Source: Castanea sativa
Taxonomy: Eukaryota > Streptophyta > Magnoliopsida > Fagales > Fagaceae
Assembly: GCF_040712315.1 (NCBI RefSeq)
Contig: NC_134017.1
Coordinates: 23,974,322 to 24,038,321, forward strand
Reading direction: 5' to 3'
DNA: 64,000 bases
Under the pieces are notes generated by a model. That model saw nothing but the letters and a program-made list of their open reading frames with translations. It had not been told where the DNA came from and did not search any database. Of the stretch, positions 1 through 10,544 are shown in pieces. Numbering within the stretch: position 1 is the stretch's first letter; each line of letters opens with the position of its first letter. The translations under genes and the position numbers were made by a program.

Positions 1-271
1 TGGTGACGAAATATTCTGTCACTGAAAATAAGGTTTAGTGACGAAAATATTAGGTGACGAAAGCTTTCGTCACCTATCATTTTTTATTGGTGACGAAAAA
101 ATTTCGTCACCTATCATTTTTTTATTGGTGATGAAACATTTTCGTCACCAATACATTTTGTGACGGAGCTTAGGTGACGAATGTTGTTTCGTCACCAAAT
201 GTATTCAGTGACGAAATAAGGACATATTGTGACGAAATGTTTCGTCACCATAGTTCACTTTTGTTGTAGTA
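1..271. mobile_element. CACTA-type DNA transposon terminus (right end only)
   Basis: The first 250 bases hold many copies of a short motif, GTGACGAAA or its complement TTTCGTCAC, in both orientations. This is the subterminal repeat pattern of plant En/Spm (CACTA) elements. The block ends at 259-271 with TTTTGTTGTAGTA, which is the complement of a CACTACAAC-type terminus with the last base changed. The rest of the element lies before the window, so length and coding capacity are unknown. No transposase is visible. Confidence 0.7.
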
Positions 272-1124
272 TTGAAGATGTGATTTCTACAGCAACACCA
301 GGATGACTTTGTAGCTTTTGCTCTAATCCGCGTCATGGTAGCAACAGCACCATCTTGATAATCTTCTTTGTTGTCTGAATTCGCGTGTTGCTGATATTTA
401 GACTTAGGTTTTCTTTATTGAAGTATACGTAACACGACGACTTTGAACCTATAAATAAGGTTGTGCATAATTGGCACTTATATAATTTTGCATATAGAGC
501 ACAATTTATGATGCAACAACTATCTTATATATATATAATTCACTTCATATTCAGGTTTTCTAATTCTCGTTTGAGTGAGCTATAATCAAGAAGTGTCGAG
601 ACCTTTCATTTCAATCGAGCAAGGCACGATTGAAGTCTGACAAAATCTATGCTTCAATTAATCAAGACTCGATTGAAGGGCAATCATAATTACAGATTTT
701 TTCTTCCTTTGAATTTCTTTTGGAAACTTATAAATCTAGAACTTACGAAGACTTATGACTCAATTAAGCTATAATGTCAAGAAATTTGCCAACCTAAAGC
801 CTAACCCATCCAACTAACACATCCAAATGGACATTTAATGGTATTTGTCTGGCATGTGGCAGGACTATAAACTTTTAGGGATTCCAATTGGTATTTGTTT
901 TGTTTGAACTTTGAGTAGCTTACAATTGGAGTGAACGTCCGAAGTTGAACAAAAAAATACAATATAAAAAAAGCATGTAAATGTTTAAGATTTGGGTTAT
1001 ATATAGCAGACATAATTTTTTTTTTCACAATAATTGTATAATTATTAAATCCATAAATTGACATTAATTCTCACGAATCTTCTATAAGTTATGTTAATGG
1101 GTGCCTATTAATAAACTGATATAT
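272..1124. other. AT-rich intergenic stretch, nothing recognised
   Basis: I see no gene, tRNA-like fold or terminal inverted repeat in this stretch. The longest open frame, 801-1064 on the minus strand, has no recognisable domain and is compositionally like the surrounding DNA. Confidence 0.5.
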
Positions 1125-1255
1125 AGTATTTTAGGTGTTGTTCCTTAGATTTTCATTTTAAGATTCTGTTATGTAGCAACTTAATTAAAAAATACACTTT
1201 CATCCTATGAAAAAAAAGCTACACGGTAGAATCGTAAAATGAGAACTTAAAGAAC

Positions 1256-1855
1256 TAGAGCCGGTTGAATGGTGGAGCAAAAAATGCAGTCACCTAAGGC
1301 TCTAAGTAAAAAAAAGGCCCCCAAATTTTAACTAATAGGATTATTTAAAATCAATAAATAAAATAATATTTTTTTACCATATGAAAAACAAACAAAAAAT
1401 AGAGAAAAATGCAACGTCCACAATATTTTTTACAACACTTTTATGACTAATGCTAAGTAGTACGTTGTTACAGCTTGTTATTGATGGCAAAAAAATAATT
1501 ATAGTGATAATTTCAAATAGAAAACAAAAAGCAACTTAAAACTTAGGATTTGTTGTAAAAAATATTGTGAATGTTGCACTTCTAAAAAACAAAATAATAA
1601 TAATAATAATAAGAGTTTAGCTAGCAAACTTTTACTAGTTCTCATTTAAGTCTACTACTAATACCACTCTTTCACTTACTAAAATCAATTTACCACATCA
1701 ACAAGTATGAAAAATTTTGTCAAATTTTTTCTGTCTATTCAATTTCTAAAGAAAGAAAAATTTTACGTAGATCATGTTAATTAGTAGTAATTTTGCATCT
1801 CAAACAAGATAATCAATTTTTGCCTTAGACCCCCAAATGTATCAAGCCGCCCCTG
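1256..1855. mobile_element. Non-autonomous hAT element
   Basis: The right end reads, on the complement, CAGGGGCGGCTTGA, a common plant hAT terminus. The left end TAGAGCCGGTTGA is a decayed partner. Both subterminal regions carry the CCCCCAAAT motif in opposite orientations. It is flanked by an 8 bp duplication, TAAAGAAC (1248-1255) and TAAGGAAC (1856-1863), matching at 7 of 8 bases, as expected for hAT. It is 600 bp long with no transposase, and itself contains a Mutator-type MITE. Confidence 0.7.
1402..1583. mobile_element. Mutator-type MITE, family M1, copy 1
   Basis: TIRs of about 33 bp: the left one starts near 1402 and contains TGCAACGTCCACAATATTTT, and the right one ends near 1583 with the complementary arm. 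It is the same family as 2048-2226 and 49290-49458. The host duplication cannot be read in the A-rich flanks. It is nested inside the hAT element. Confidence 0.6.
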
Positions 1856-2047
1856 TAAGGAACAACACCTAAGTACTATACCTAAGTCTTGCCCTTATTA
1901 GTAAATTATTTTAGGTAAATTTTGATACTACTTTGATGAGAAATATAAACTCAAAAAAATTAATTACCTTTTTCTCTCATATAATGGTTCTAAAAATGTA
2001 TCAATTTTTTTTAGAATCAAGAGTTTTTAACTTTTTCTATTTATTAT

Positions 2048-2226
2048 GAGAAGTGCTACATCCATAACATTTTTACAATACTTTCACAACAAATTATTTG
2101 TGGTAAGTTATTATTAGTTTTAATCTAAATCCAAAACTCAAATTACTTTTTTACTCACCATAACAAACCAATAATAATCTATCACTTTAAATTTATTGTA
2201 AGAATATCTTAAACATCACATTTCTC
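2048..2226. mobile_element. Mutator-type MITE, family M1, copy 2
   Basis: The left TIR begins GAGAAGTGCTACATCC and the right TIR ends with the complement near CATCACATTTCTC. The flanking 9 bp, ATTTATTAT (2039-2047) and AGCTATTAT (2227-2235), agree at 7 of 9 positions. A 9 bp duplication is characteristic of Mutator-like elements. Length is 179 bp, non-coding. Confidence 0.65.
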
Positions 2227-2244
2227 AGCTATTATTTATCCTAA

Positions 2245-2754
2245 GGGCACGTTTGGTAGACGGTAATAGACACTGTAATGTAATAAATATTCCTATTGCA
2301 TAACTATTCGGTTGTTTGCTTATGTTTTTATTACAATGAATAATTATTCCTTATGAATAACTATTCTTTAAAATGAGGAATAACTATTCCTTATCGAAAG
2401 TACTGAATATCTATTCCTTCACTTGATGTAATAGCTTTCTAAAAAAAATTCCTAAAAAGCCATTAGTTGCCACATCTTCAAAAGGAAAGAAAATAAATTT
2501 TCCTTGTTGTTAATTATTAGCTCTATTTTGAACACTCTAAAATAAGTGTATTTTAGGAAATTTGATTTAAAAATGATTTAATTATATATTCTTTTTATAC
2601 TCTACTAAATTGTGGATGCATATTCAGAATTCTACTTCTAAATATTTACCAAACTAATGAATAATAATACTTATTACATTCCAAATTAATGTATTTCTTG
2701 TAATACTTATTTCTATTCTCATGTAATAATCATTATAGTATACCAAACGTGCCC
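2245..2754. mobile_element. PIF/Harbinger (Tourist-like) MITE, family P1, copy 1
   Basis: The termini GGGCACGTTTGGTA (2245-2258) and TACCAAACGTGCCC (2741-2754) are perfect inverted repeats. An exact TAA duplication lies outside each end (2242-2244 and 2755-2757). TAA duplication plus a GG...GTTTGG terminus is the PIF/Harbinger signature. It is 510 bp and non-coding; the interior is rich in ATTCCTTATGAATA-like blocks that recur in the relative at 56304-56783. Confidence 0.85.
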
Positions 2755-3081
2755 TAAGTTTTGTCTACCAAGTAGAACTTACAAGTTACATCGGCACAGC
2801 AGTGTGGTATCCCTCAATTGAACAATGAATGCAGACGTAGACATTCCCATATAATCAAATTAAGTTGTTGTTATCGATATTGCAGTTTTAATGCAGAAGA
2901 ATATGCGGGCAGTGAAGGAAATAAAGTCTTCTCACAGATTAACTTCTGGCGGTTTTGTCAAGCTTTTACATTTAAAACTTGAATTGAATGACCCTTTAAC
3001 TGCCTAGCCAACCCGTTCTGACTTCTGTGTGGGCATTGACTCTGCATGCTACATCACTTTCAATTTTCGTGTGTTTTGAAA

Positions 3082-3219
3082 GGAAAAAATTTAGGTACTC
3101 TAGGAGCAATGTTACTTCCTCTCAGACGAGGGGTGAGCCTTATGATAAAACTAATGTGTGGGGTCTATTTTTTATGTGAGAGGAAAGAGCATTGCTTCCG
3201 GAGCATGTAAGAATTACCC
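3082..3219. mobile_element. Short Mutator-type MITE with exact 9 bp duplication
   Basis: A 138 bp hairpin-like element whose arms contain GGAGCAATG...CCTCTCA and its complement. It is flanked by identical 9 bp copies of GTTTTGAAA (3073-3081 and 3220-3228), as for a Mutator-like insertion. No coding capacity. Confidence 0.75.
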
Positions 3220-3472
3220 GTTTTGAAAATACAAAACAAAACAAACTTTTACCTTTTTTTTGGTGGGGGGGGGGGAATTTTCCCTTAATTTTTTTATAGA
3301 TTATTTGTGTAGTATTTATTGAAAGTTATAATTTTGATAATCTATACAATATGCTAAATGTGTGAAAAAAAAATTAAAATCTAAAAATTAGCTTTATATA
3401 TATATATATAAGTTTTTTACATTACTTTGAAACAAAAGGCTAAGACAAAAAATAAAATAACAAAAAAGTTAA

Positions 3473-3900
3473 GGGCCTATTTAGTAAGAGGATTTTAAAT
3501 ACAAGTTTTTGTTTTGGAAATCATAATATGGTGGGTTCCACACTTAAATTTTTTTCTTATTTTTTTATTTAAAAAAAGATTTTGAAAACTACTAAAATGA
3601 TGTTTTCAAAATATAGAAAATGTTTTTAGCAGCTTAGTTGTAAATAATTTGAATAGATTAGATCTCACATATTTTTCCAAAGTAATTAAACTCTTTATCT
3701 TTTAAATTAAGGAGCTTATTATTCATTATCACAAAATTTTTTTTTTATCAAACTTCAAATTTGAAACTTAGCATTATAATTTTTTTTTTTTTAAAATGGT
3801 ACATGAGTTGTATTCCCTTATTATTATCCAATAAATAAATAAGTAATCTATACGTTACCTTTTATATATAAAAAAAAAGATTCTCCAACCAAACCAGCCC
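3473..3900. mobile_element. PIF/Harbinger (Tourist-like) MITE, second family
   Basis: Begins GGGCCTATTTAGTAAGAG and ends CTCCAACCAAACCAGCCC, imperfect inverted repeats. An exact TAA duplication flanks it (3470-3472 and 3901-3903). It is 428 bp and non-coding, with several A and T homopolymer runs. Confidence 0.75.
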
Positions 3901-3903
3901 TAA

Positions 3904-4440
3904 AGCTGTTAAACAAATAAACCCTTAAATGATTTTTTTAAAATAATTAAATAATTAGGGAACAAAGAGTATTAAAATGATTATATTTTGAAAAAGTGTA
4001 GTTTCAAAGCCGGATGCCAAACAAGCATTTTGTAAAATTCTGTTTTCAAAATTCTCTTATAAACTGCCTTTATAAATAAAACTCCCCTTGCACCAAAATT
4101 TTTTTCTAAATATTTGTACTTTATTTTACTTTTACATTTAAGGGTCGTTTGGTAACATTTAGTAGTGTTATTTGTATTTTTTGAAAATTTGTGTAGCTAA
4201 AAAAATTATAAAAATACGTGTAATGTTGTTTAAAAACTGAAAACATATATTTAAACATGTGTATAACTTCTTGTTGCTGTGAATGCCATACCACTCTCCC
4301 ATAAAATTTCTCTTTCATCATTGAATTTTCTTCTCCCCCCCCCCCTCCCAAAAAAAAGGGTTCTTATTTGAAAGAGACAGGAAGGTGGCGGGTAATTAGA
4401 AGGAAAAATATCCATAATTGTCCTTGCATCAAATACTTGG
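3904..4440. other. Intergenic; solitary MITE-like terminus near 4141
   Basis: Contains TAAGGGTCGTTTGGTAACAT at about 4138-4157, resembling a PIF/Harbinger terminus, but I found no partner end. A C-homopolymer lies at about 4335-4345. Nothing coding is recognisable. Confidence 0.35.
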
Positions 4441-4650
4441 ATGAGATTGCATAGCGTTTGTTTACTTTTCCAGCACTTTAGTCAATTTATTTTTTCTCTT
4501 GTTCCTAGATATTGTAATGAGCTTGCCCATAATGTTGATAGTTGGGCCTCCTTTTTATGGCTTGGGGACCCCAAGACATCCCATCCCCTCTTTCTTGGGT
4601 CTTGGATGATGTTGTTGGGCCAGTCCTCCTTAGGCATCTACCTTATTTGA
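4441..4650 (+). pseudogene. Possible LINE fragment (RNase H-like tail)
   Basis: A 69-codon open frame contains VPRYCNELAHNVDSWA followed by a W-L-G-D-P block. This resembles the end of the RNase H domain of plant non-LTR retrotransposons, where an R-x-x-N-x-x-A-H motif precedes a tryptophan/aspartate/proline stretch near the C-terminus. No reverse transcriptase lies upstream, so at most it is a 3' scrap. The match is by eye over a short motif; an ordinary chance frame cannot be excluded. Confidence 0.4.
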
Positions 4651-5021
4651 CTTTCCCTTTAGTCAAATCACTCCCTTGATTTCCAAAGAAAATAAAATCT
4701 ATTATTACTAACCAATGTATAACAATTATTACATGCTACAATATTTGAAAAATTAATTTTGATTATATCTTATATGTCACTAAAACAAGTTAAAGACGAG
4801 CACGATTGGTGTCTTAGAGGCTAGGGTCTTGGGTTAACAAGACTCTATTATGTAGAGCATTTTGGGTTCGATTCACCCCCCTCCCCTTGCTAGAGACCTA
4901 TTGGTGCTCCTTATACTTTATCAAAATGAGGTATTGATAGAGAATGGTTAATGGTTACTAAGCTAACACTAATGTTGAGAGGTCACATTAGTCGCCCCTT
5001 CATAACCATTTTTTATATATT
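4651..5021. other. Intergenic, with a weak tRNA-like (SINE?) segment
   Basis: At about 4795-4880 there is a B-box-like GGGTTCGATTCACCC about 50 bases after a degenerate A-box-like stretch. This is the layout of a tRNA-derived SINE head, but no clear ends or poly-A tail are seen. Otherwise non-coding up to the LTR at 5022. Confidence 0.3.
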
Positions 5022-6122
5022 TGAATGTTCAAAAAGTGTGTAAAACACCTATGAACGTTTAGACCCCCAATATACAAACTACCAACACAAGCTTGTTATC
5101 AAACAATGTATGTGTGGAATATGAGAATAAGCTAAATCAGAATTGGTAAAACAATCTAAACTGAAATTAATCACAACCACAACAATAATTAATAGGTAAA
5201 GATTAAGGGAAGAGAGATGCAAATACAAGGACAACACAACGATGTGTTATCGAAGAGGAAACCGAAGTCCTCAGTGTAAAACCTCTCCGCTGCCCTCCAA
5301 GCGGTCAATAATTCACTAGAGGATAAAGTTGGGATACATGAATAACAGAAGACCCTCCAAGCCTAATCTACCTAGTGTACCTAAGCCCTCCAAGTTTCTT
5401 GCTCCAACAAGGCTACGCCGAACCTTTGTCTTCTCTAGCTTACCGGATTCCTCTATAGCCCATAGCATTAACCAATATCAATTGGTCTCTTCCTAACTAC
5501 TTCCCAAGTACCAAATAACCTTCTCACAAATATGGGTATGGTGAGAAAAGGATTTGGCTAAATGTACCTCTCAAGGATGTAACAATGGAGAGGTGAAAGT
5601 AGAGGAATTTGGAGAATTAAAGGATGAAAATTGTGGGTGAGTCAATCTTGTTTTTCTCTAGGGTTTCTTTATCAAAATTTTCTCTAGAAGCTCTCTACAA
5701 TATGTGGGTAAAAGGGGTATTTATATTGGTGTGTGTTTGGAATGTGAAATGTCAGTTTTTCCCAAACAGAGTGGTCTGGCAACTTGACCTCACGACTTGA
5801 CTAAGTCGTGAGTCTAAGTCGCGAGCTAACTGCCTGGCCAAACTGGAAGTTTTGTCCTATAGTGCTCTAGCTGGCGTGAATCTTCAGCTCCTCTGCATGC
5901 TTCACACGCATGCCTCCTTTGGCAACTTGCCAGCTGCGAGCCAGTCACGAGATCTAGTCACGAGGCCCAGCTTGAGTGCACACTCTTGAGTTTTTCTTCA
6001 CACTCTCTCACACACTACCCTTACATGATTCCCACCTAAATACAGGGTTTCTAATGCTGAATTACAAGCAAATTTGGCATGGAATAAAGCCAACAAAATG
6101 ATTGAATAAATTCAACCTTACA
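5022..6122 (-). repeat. TE-A 3' LTR
   Basis: Runs TG...CA and matches 10545-11647 along its whole length. The purine tract AAAGGGGAAGAT abuts it on the inside (plus coordinates 6123-6134, complement), as expected for the 3' LTR of a minus-strand element. Confidence 0.85.
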
Positions 6123-9100
6123 ATCTTCCCCTTTGGCTATTTCGTGACAAAACTCTAAACAAACTCTAGACTTAACATATGAGTTGGGAACAGTTAAACA
6201 AAACTCATTCACACCTAACTCTAGAATCTGTGAAGCTCTTGAACCATATGGACAAGTATTTCCTGAAAACAACAACACAATACGCTCATTGTAAGCAGAA
6301 AACTTGAAATGCATATGGAGCAAGCTCAATGCGATCAAGCAATAATGAATAACATCAGTAAAGCATAGGTTGACCAAAAATGAGCAATCACTATAAATAG
6401 TGACTACAATGATCATTGACTCAAGGAATGAATATTCGGACATGCAAGCTTATAAGCTCAATGCAAAGAATCATTTACATGTCCAACACTCAACCGATAC
6501 AACAACACAAGATAATTGTATCAAGGATATAAAATCCAACAAGGGCACAAGAGTGATGTATTAAAAGAAATGCATAACATTAACTAAAAGTACTGAGCTA
6601 CAAAGCTAAGGTACAAATATAAAGTACTATTTTAAATAGCTAAGCATTGTCATGAACTATGAGCAAAGCAAAAACATAATTAATATAACACAAAACTCTT
6701 TCTCTTCTTCTCCCCCTATCATATCACTCCCCCTATCATGAATCATAGGAGCTGTGATAAACTTGGAACATATATACCTGTAACCTAAAACACTTGCACA
6801 AAACACATTAGACCCTCAAGGTAAAGCAAGTAATAAAAAGACAAGTATAATGTAACAAGTAAATTGTGATCAAGTAAATATGATGTAAAATATATGAGCA
6901 ACTTGACCAAACACCAAAGCAGTCATAAAGAAATGACTACTATGATCACATAGCAAAGCAAATGATCACTCGAACATGCATTCAATGAAGCACAATAGCA
7001 AAAGGATGTATACATGTCCCACACACAAACACGATGCAATGAGAACAACAAAGCATAAATACTAAACATAACTCAAAGCACCACAAAGCAAACAAGAAAA
7101 CAACCATAAAGAAAAACAAACAAAACAAAATTTTCTTATTAACTCAATGTCTCCTCCCCTTTGGTATATGCATCTCCCCTATGGAATATCTCTTCCCCTA
7201 CAAATGTGCATGAGAAATAGAATTTCTTCTCCTAAGAATGTGCACAAGAATCATATAAAAATGACAAAACTCTTCGATATACTCTCCAGAGTGTACTCTC
7301 CCACTTTTTGTCACGAATAGACAAAGGGTCAAGGAGAAACGAGAGCAAAAAATGAAGGTATGAACAATGATAATGATGCATGAGTGATGCAAGATTAATG
7401 AGAAAATGAAGCTCAAACCTAAGACAAAACAAAATGCTACAAAGCATAAGATAAACGTGAGATGCTAGGATGAAGAAACAAGGTATAGACCAATGGATGA
7501 CAAGGGTAGCAAAGGTGTGTGCAAGAGGTGACTATGTGCAATACATGACCTATGCATGGAAAAAGCACATGTGGGGTAAGGTGTGTTAAATACACAACCA
7601 ATGAACCAAACATGTTCCTAATGGCAAAACATGAGAAACCCCAAAGTTTGGTACTCATTGGAGTCCAAACAAGCGAGAAAATGCCTAAGAGACATTTTAT
7701 CAAACACCTAGCATGCACACTATGAACAACAATGTGAAACAATGCATGAACATCATGAAATCCACCCTTAATACATGTTATTTTTGCCATAAGCGGCCAA
7801 AATCCAAAGCAAATCATCAAAAGAAACCAATACCATACAAAAATTTGACAAAAAAAAAAAAATTTCCAAACCCCTATGATGAAAATCCCAATCAAGAGCA
7901 CAAAACTCTCCAAATTGATTGGAATGAAACATTGATTGGAATCAAGGATCCAATTTAATGAAAAGAGTTTAAAATTATCTTAGAGATGTTAATGGAATGA
8001 AAAATCATTCAAATTGATTGCATTTTGATATAAAAATATTGAAAGAGGGGTTTTAGAGAGGATGGGAGAGGTTTAAAATAGGTTTCCCATGAAAAAGCTC
8101 TTTAAAAAGCTGTTTCTAGGCGTTTTGCGACTGGCGAGTCGCGAGATGAGTCATGAATGAGTCACGAATCATTCTATGTAAACTTGCTACTAGATCTCGC
8201 GACTGGGCGAGTCACCAAAACTAGTAGCCAAAACTTGCTACTCACGAGAGTAGCCAGATTGAGTAGCTAAAAATTCTGACACCTGTTTTTCAACACAAAA
8301 CATGCTTAAAACAAGGAAAAAACAAAGTAAGCATTGAACATGAACACAAAGTGTGATAAAAATCACTTCCAGATACATATAAAATTATCAAATATCTTTT
8401 TGGTTTGATCCATATATAGATGAGCACACACACATCACATTTGAACAAGTACAATCGAACAAATGAATAAGGCATTCATTGAACATTAAGCATGTGTGTT
8501 GTGTGTGTGTATCAAATGTGGAATAGTCCTTAGTCTAGAGTGAAACTTCAATGATCAATTCAATCAAGTCATACACAACTAGTACTAAGTCAAGTGGTCT
8601 ATCTCAATTATAGAAATGAACATATATGACCTCCCATAAGAAAATGATTACATATCTTTGAAGCTTTTCATTTAGCTTTTTTGCAATTTATAACATTTGA
8701 TCATTTTTTGATCTTTACATCCTTTTTGAGATCGATGTCTGAAATTTTTGATATTTCAATTTGATGAACAAGTCTTTGGCTTTTGGGCACCATACATTTT
8801 CATAAAAGTCGCTTTTCCTTTTTCCTAGTCAAATACTACTATGTGTGACGACTTTTGCAGCTCATTATCTCTATTCATTTTGAGATTTACATTTGTTGAG
8901 CTTTTTAAGCAATAAATAAATAAATGAGTGCGAAGAGATATAGGCACAAGTCTATGCATGTATCAAAACCAATATGACTATTGACTAATCATTCATGATA
9001 AGCTTGAAGATTGATTTACAACAATCACACATAGATGTCAAGATTTTTACCACAAAGATAGGTGTGCATACATAACAAGCTGAGCTCATAAATGCACTAC

Positions 9101-9242
9101 GCTATTAGTATGAAGGTACTAGGCCAAATTCACATGAGATATGTGCTTAAACATATACGATCAAACTTTTTGAATTTTTCACTTTTTGTGTTTTTGGATT
9201 TTTTACACACACAAAAACAAAAGCATAAAAGTAAGATCAAAT

Positions 9243-9244
<2 letters not shown>
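6123..9244 (-). other. TE-A long 3' region (non-coding remnant)
   Basis: This stretch lies between the gag remnant and the 3' LTR. On the minus strand, the part at 8,380-9,190 matches TE-B 28,930-29,600 and the last kilobase of TE-D, including the conserved TTTGGCCTAGTACCTTC block. The segment that encodes the extra ORF in TE-B and TE-D is missing. Frames such as 7437-7913 are hydrophobic, T/G-rich translations of non-coding sequence with no domain. Confidence 0.6.

Positions 9245-9309
<65 letters not shown>
9245..9309 (+). repeat. 65-nt poly(A) run followed by (AAC)n
   Basis: An uninterrupted run of 65 A's (poly-T in TE-A sense) is followed by five CAA-type units. It lies between the 3' region and gag of TE-A, where pol is missing. 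Such a run is prone to slippage, so its length may be an assembly estimate. Confidence 0.9.
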
Positions 9310-9310
<1 letters not shown>

Positions 9311-9572
9311 AACAACAACAACAAAAACAATGCATATAAAGAGATGCATGATGCACAAATGCATGACAATGAAGCATCTAATGCATGGAGAGTCCAACAA
9401 AGATCGAAAGAATTAGATCAAGGACCAAAAGAGCAAAAGCTCAACCATATGAATCCTTCCACATCCAAACAGAGCAATTGTTTAGAATAAGTGTCTCATG
9501 AGAAGTGAGACAAGGGTTGGAAGAATGAGAACCGGAGATGCGCATAGTCAAGGAGTTAAGAGCATTAAACAC

Positions 9573-10468
9573 TTAATTAATTCTATTTTCACTCAAATCT
9601 GATTTACTCTTTTTAGCATAACTTCCAAGAAGCTCAAGATTCTCTTTTCTTTTGATTCTTTTAAAAGCATGAAACTTAGAGCATTGAGGTCTTAGATGAC
9701 CAAAGGCACCACAATGGTGACATATAATGCATTTAGGTCCACTAGGCTTTTTGGGAAGGCATCTAGCAACATGGTTTTGTTCTCTCTTCAACTTGGAGCA
9801 TTGAGGTCTTATGTGATCGATCACACCACAATGGTGGCAAGTTGGAACAAACTTAGATCCATTCATAACCTTTGATTGAGACCTAAACGGAGGCTTTGGC
9901 TAAAAGCCTTTCTCTCCACCTTTTGATTTCTTTTGTGTGGAGGAATGTACACCAATTTGTCTTTTGAGGTAGAACACACAATAGGCAAAAAATCGGGTAC
10001 AACAACATGATTGTAACAAATATTTTCATCATTTTTAACAATAGGCTCAGCAATCAAACATTTGGCATGCATCTTAAGAGTTACATTTTTACATTTTAGC
10101 TCATCAACAAGTTTGTTAGAAAAAACAAGTTCAGCATCCAAGTCCACATACAAACATTCAAACTCTTTAAGCTTTTCAAGAGAATTTTCAGCAAGTTTCT
10201 TATATTTCTCAGCCAATTTGTTGGATTCATTGAGCATAGCAATCAAATCATCCTTTTCATAAAATAACTTGTTCAAATTCTTTTGAAACTTCTTAGAATT
10301 TTTCTTCAAGAGTTTGATGTTAGGAATATCAACAACACCCAAAGATTCATGTAACATAGCATCACAATCATGAGGATTATCACTCATAGAGGCATTTTCA
10401 CAAACACGTGGCATGTAACATTCATCAACATCCAAAACATGCATAAAGGAAAACAAAGCACTATCCAT
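9573..10468 (-). pseudogene. gag: TE-A gag (capsid/nucleocapsid) remnant
   Basis: Encodes the structural protein that packages copia RNA in the cytoplasm. The likely start is the ATG at 10468 (Met-Asp-Ser-Ala-Leu-Phe), inside the PBS-proximal leader. An earlier in-frame extension to 10600 runs into the LTR and is not credible. The first frame (10468-9863) has a long charged, coiled-coil-like stretch from about codon 55 with many K, E, L and N. The second frame (9866-9573) has two CCHC zinc knuckles, CHHCGVIDHIRPQC and CHHCGAFGHLRPQC, both of spacing C-x2-C-x4-H-x4-C. The two frames are separated by a frameshift near 9900, and pol does not follow. Confidence 0.75.
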
Positions 10469-10530
10469 GGCAAATAAACACAAGAGGTCAAGGTTCACAC
10501 TTAGGTATTTAAACCACAACAAGTGAACCC

Positions 10531-10542
10531 GCTTTGATACCA
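10531..10542 (-). other. TE-A primer-binding site
   Basis: On the minus strand, TGGTATCAAAGC follows two bases after the 5' LTR. It differs by one base from the usual initiator-Met tRNA primer site TGGTATCAGAGC of plant copia elements. Confidence 0.8.
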
Positions 10543-10544
10543 AT

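Larger units (their letters stand above)
1125..1881. mobile_element. MITE with ~40 bp TIRs, split by a later hAT insertion
   Basis: The left TIR begins near 1125 (TAGTATTTTAGGTGTTGTTCC) and runs through 1169. Its complement occupies about 1219-1255 and resumes at 1859-1881 (GGAACAACACCTAAGTACTA). The right TIR is therefore cut into two pieces by the element at 1256-1855. Without that insertion the MITE would be about 150 bp. The superfamily cannot be fixed because the host duplication is unclear. Confidence 0.65.

Noticed and set aside
4795..4880. tRNA gene candidate from a B-box-like GGGTTCGATTC
   Set aside because: No cloverleaf or anticodon arm can be drawn; at best an old SINE head.
6051..6443. 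130-codon minus-strand frame
   Set aside because: It straddles the TE-A LTR boundary and purine tract, so it cannot be a gene of the element or host. The same applies to the similar frame at 60491-60760 in TE-D.
7437..7913. 158-codon minus-strand frame, hydrophobic and Cys/His-rich
   Set aside because: It lies in the non-coding 3' region of TE-A, has no domain, and the corresponding part of TE-B is not open. Likely a chance translation of T-rich sequence.
9092..9490. Lysine-run frames (and Phe-run frames on the other strand)
   Set aside because: Produced by the 65-base poly(A) tract; no real protein features around it.
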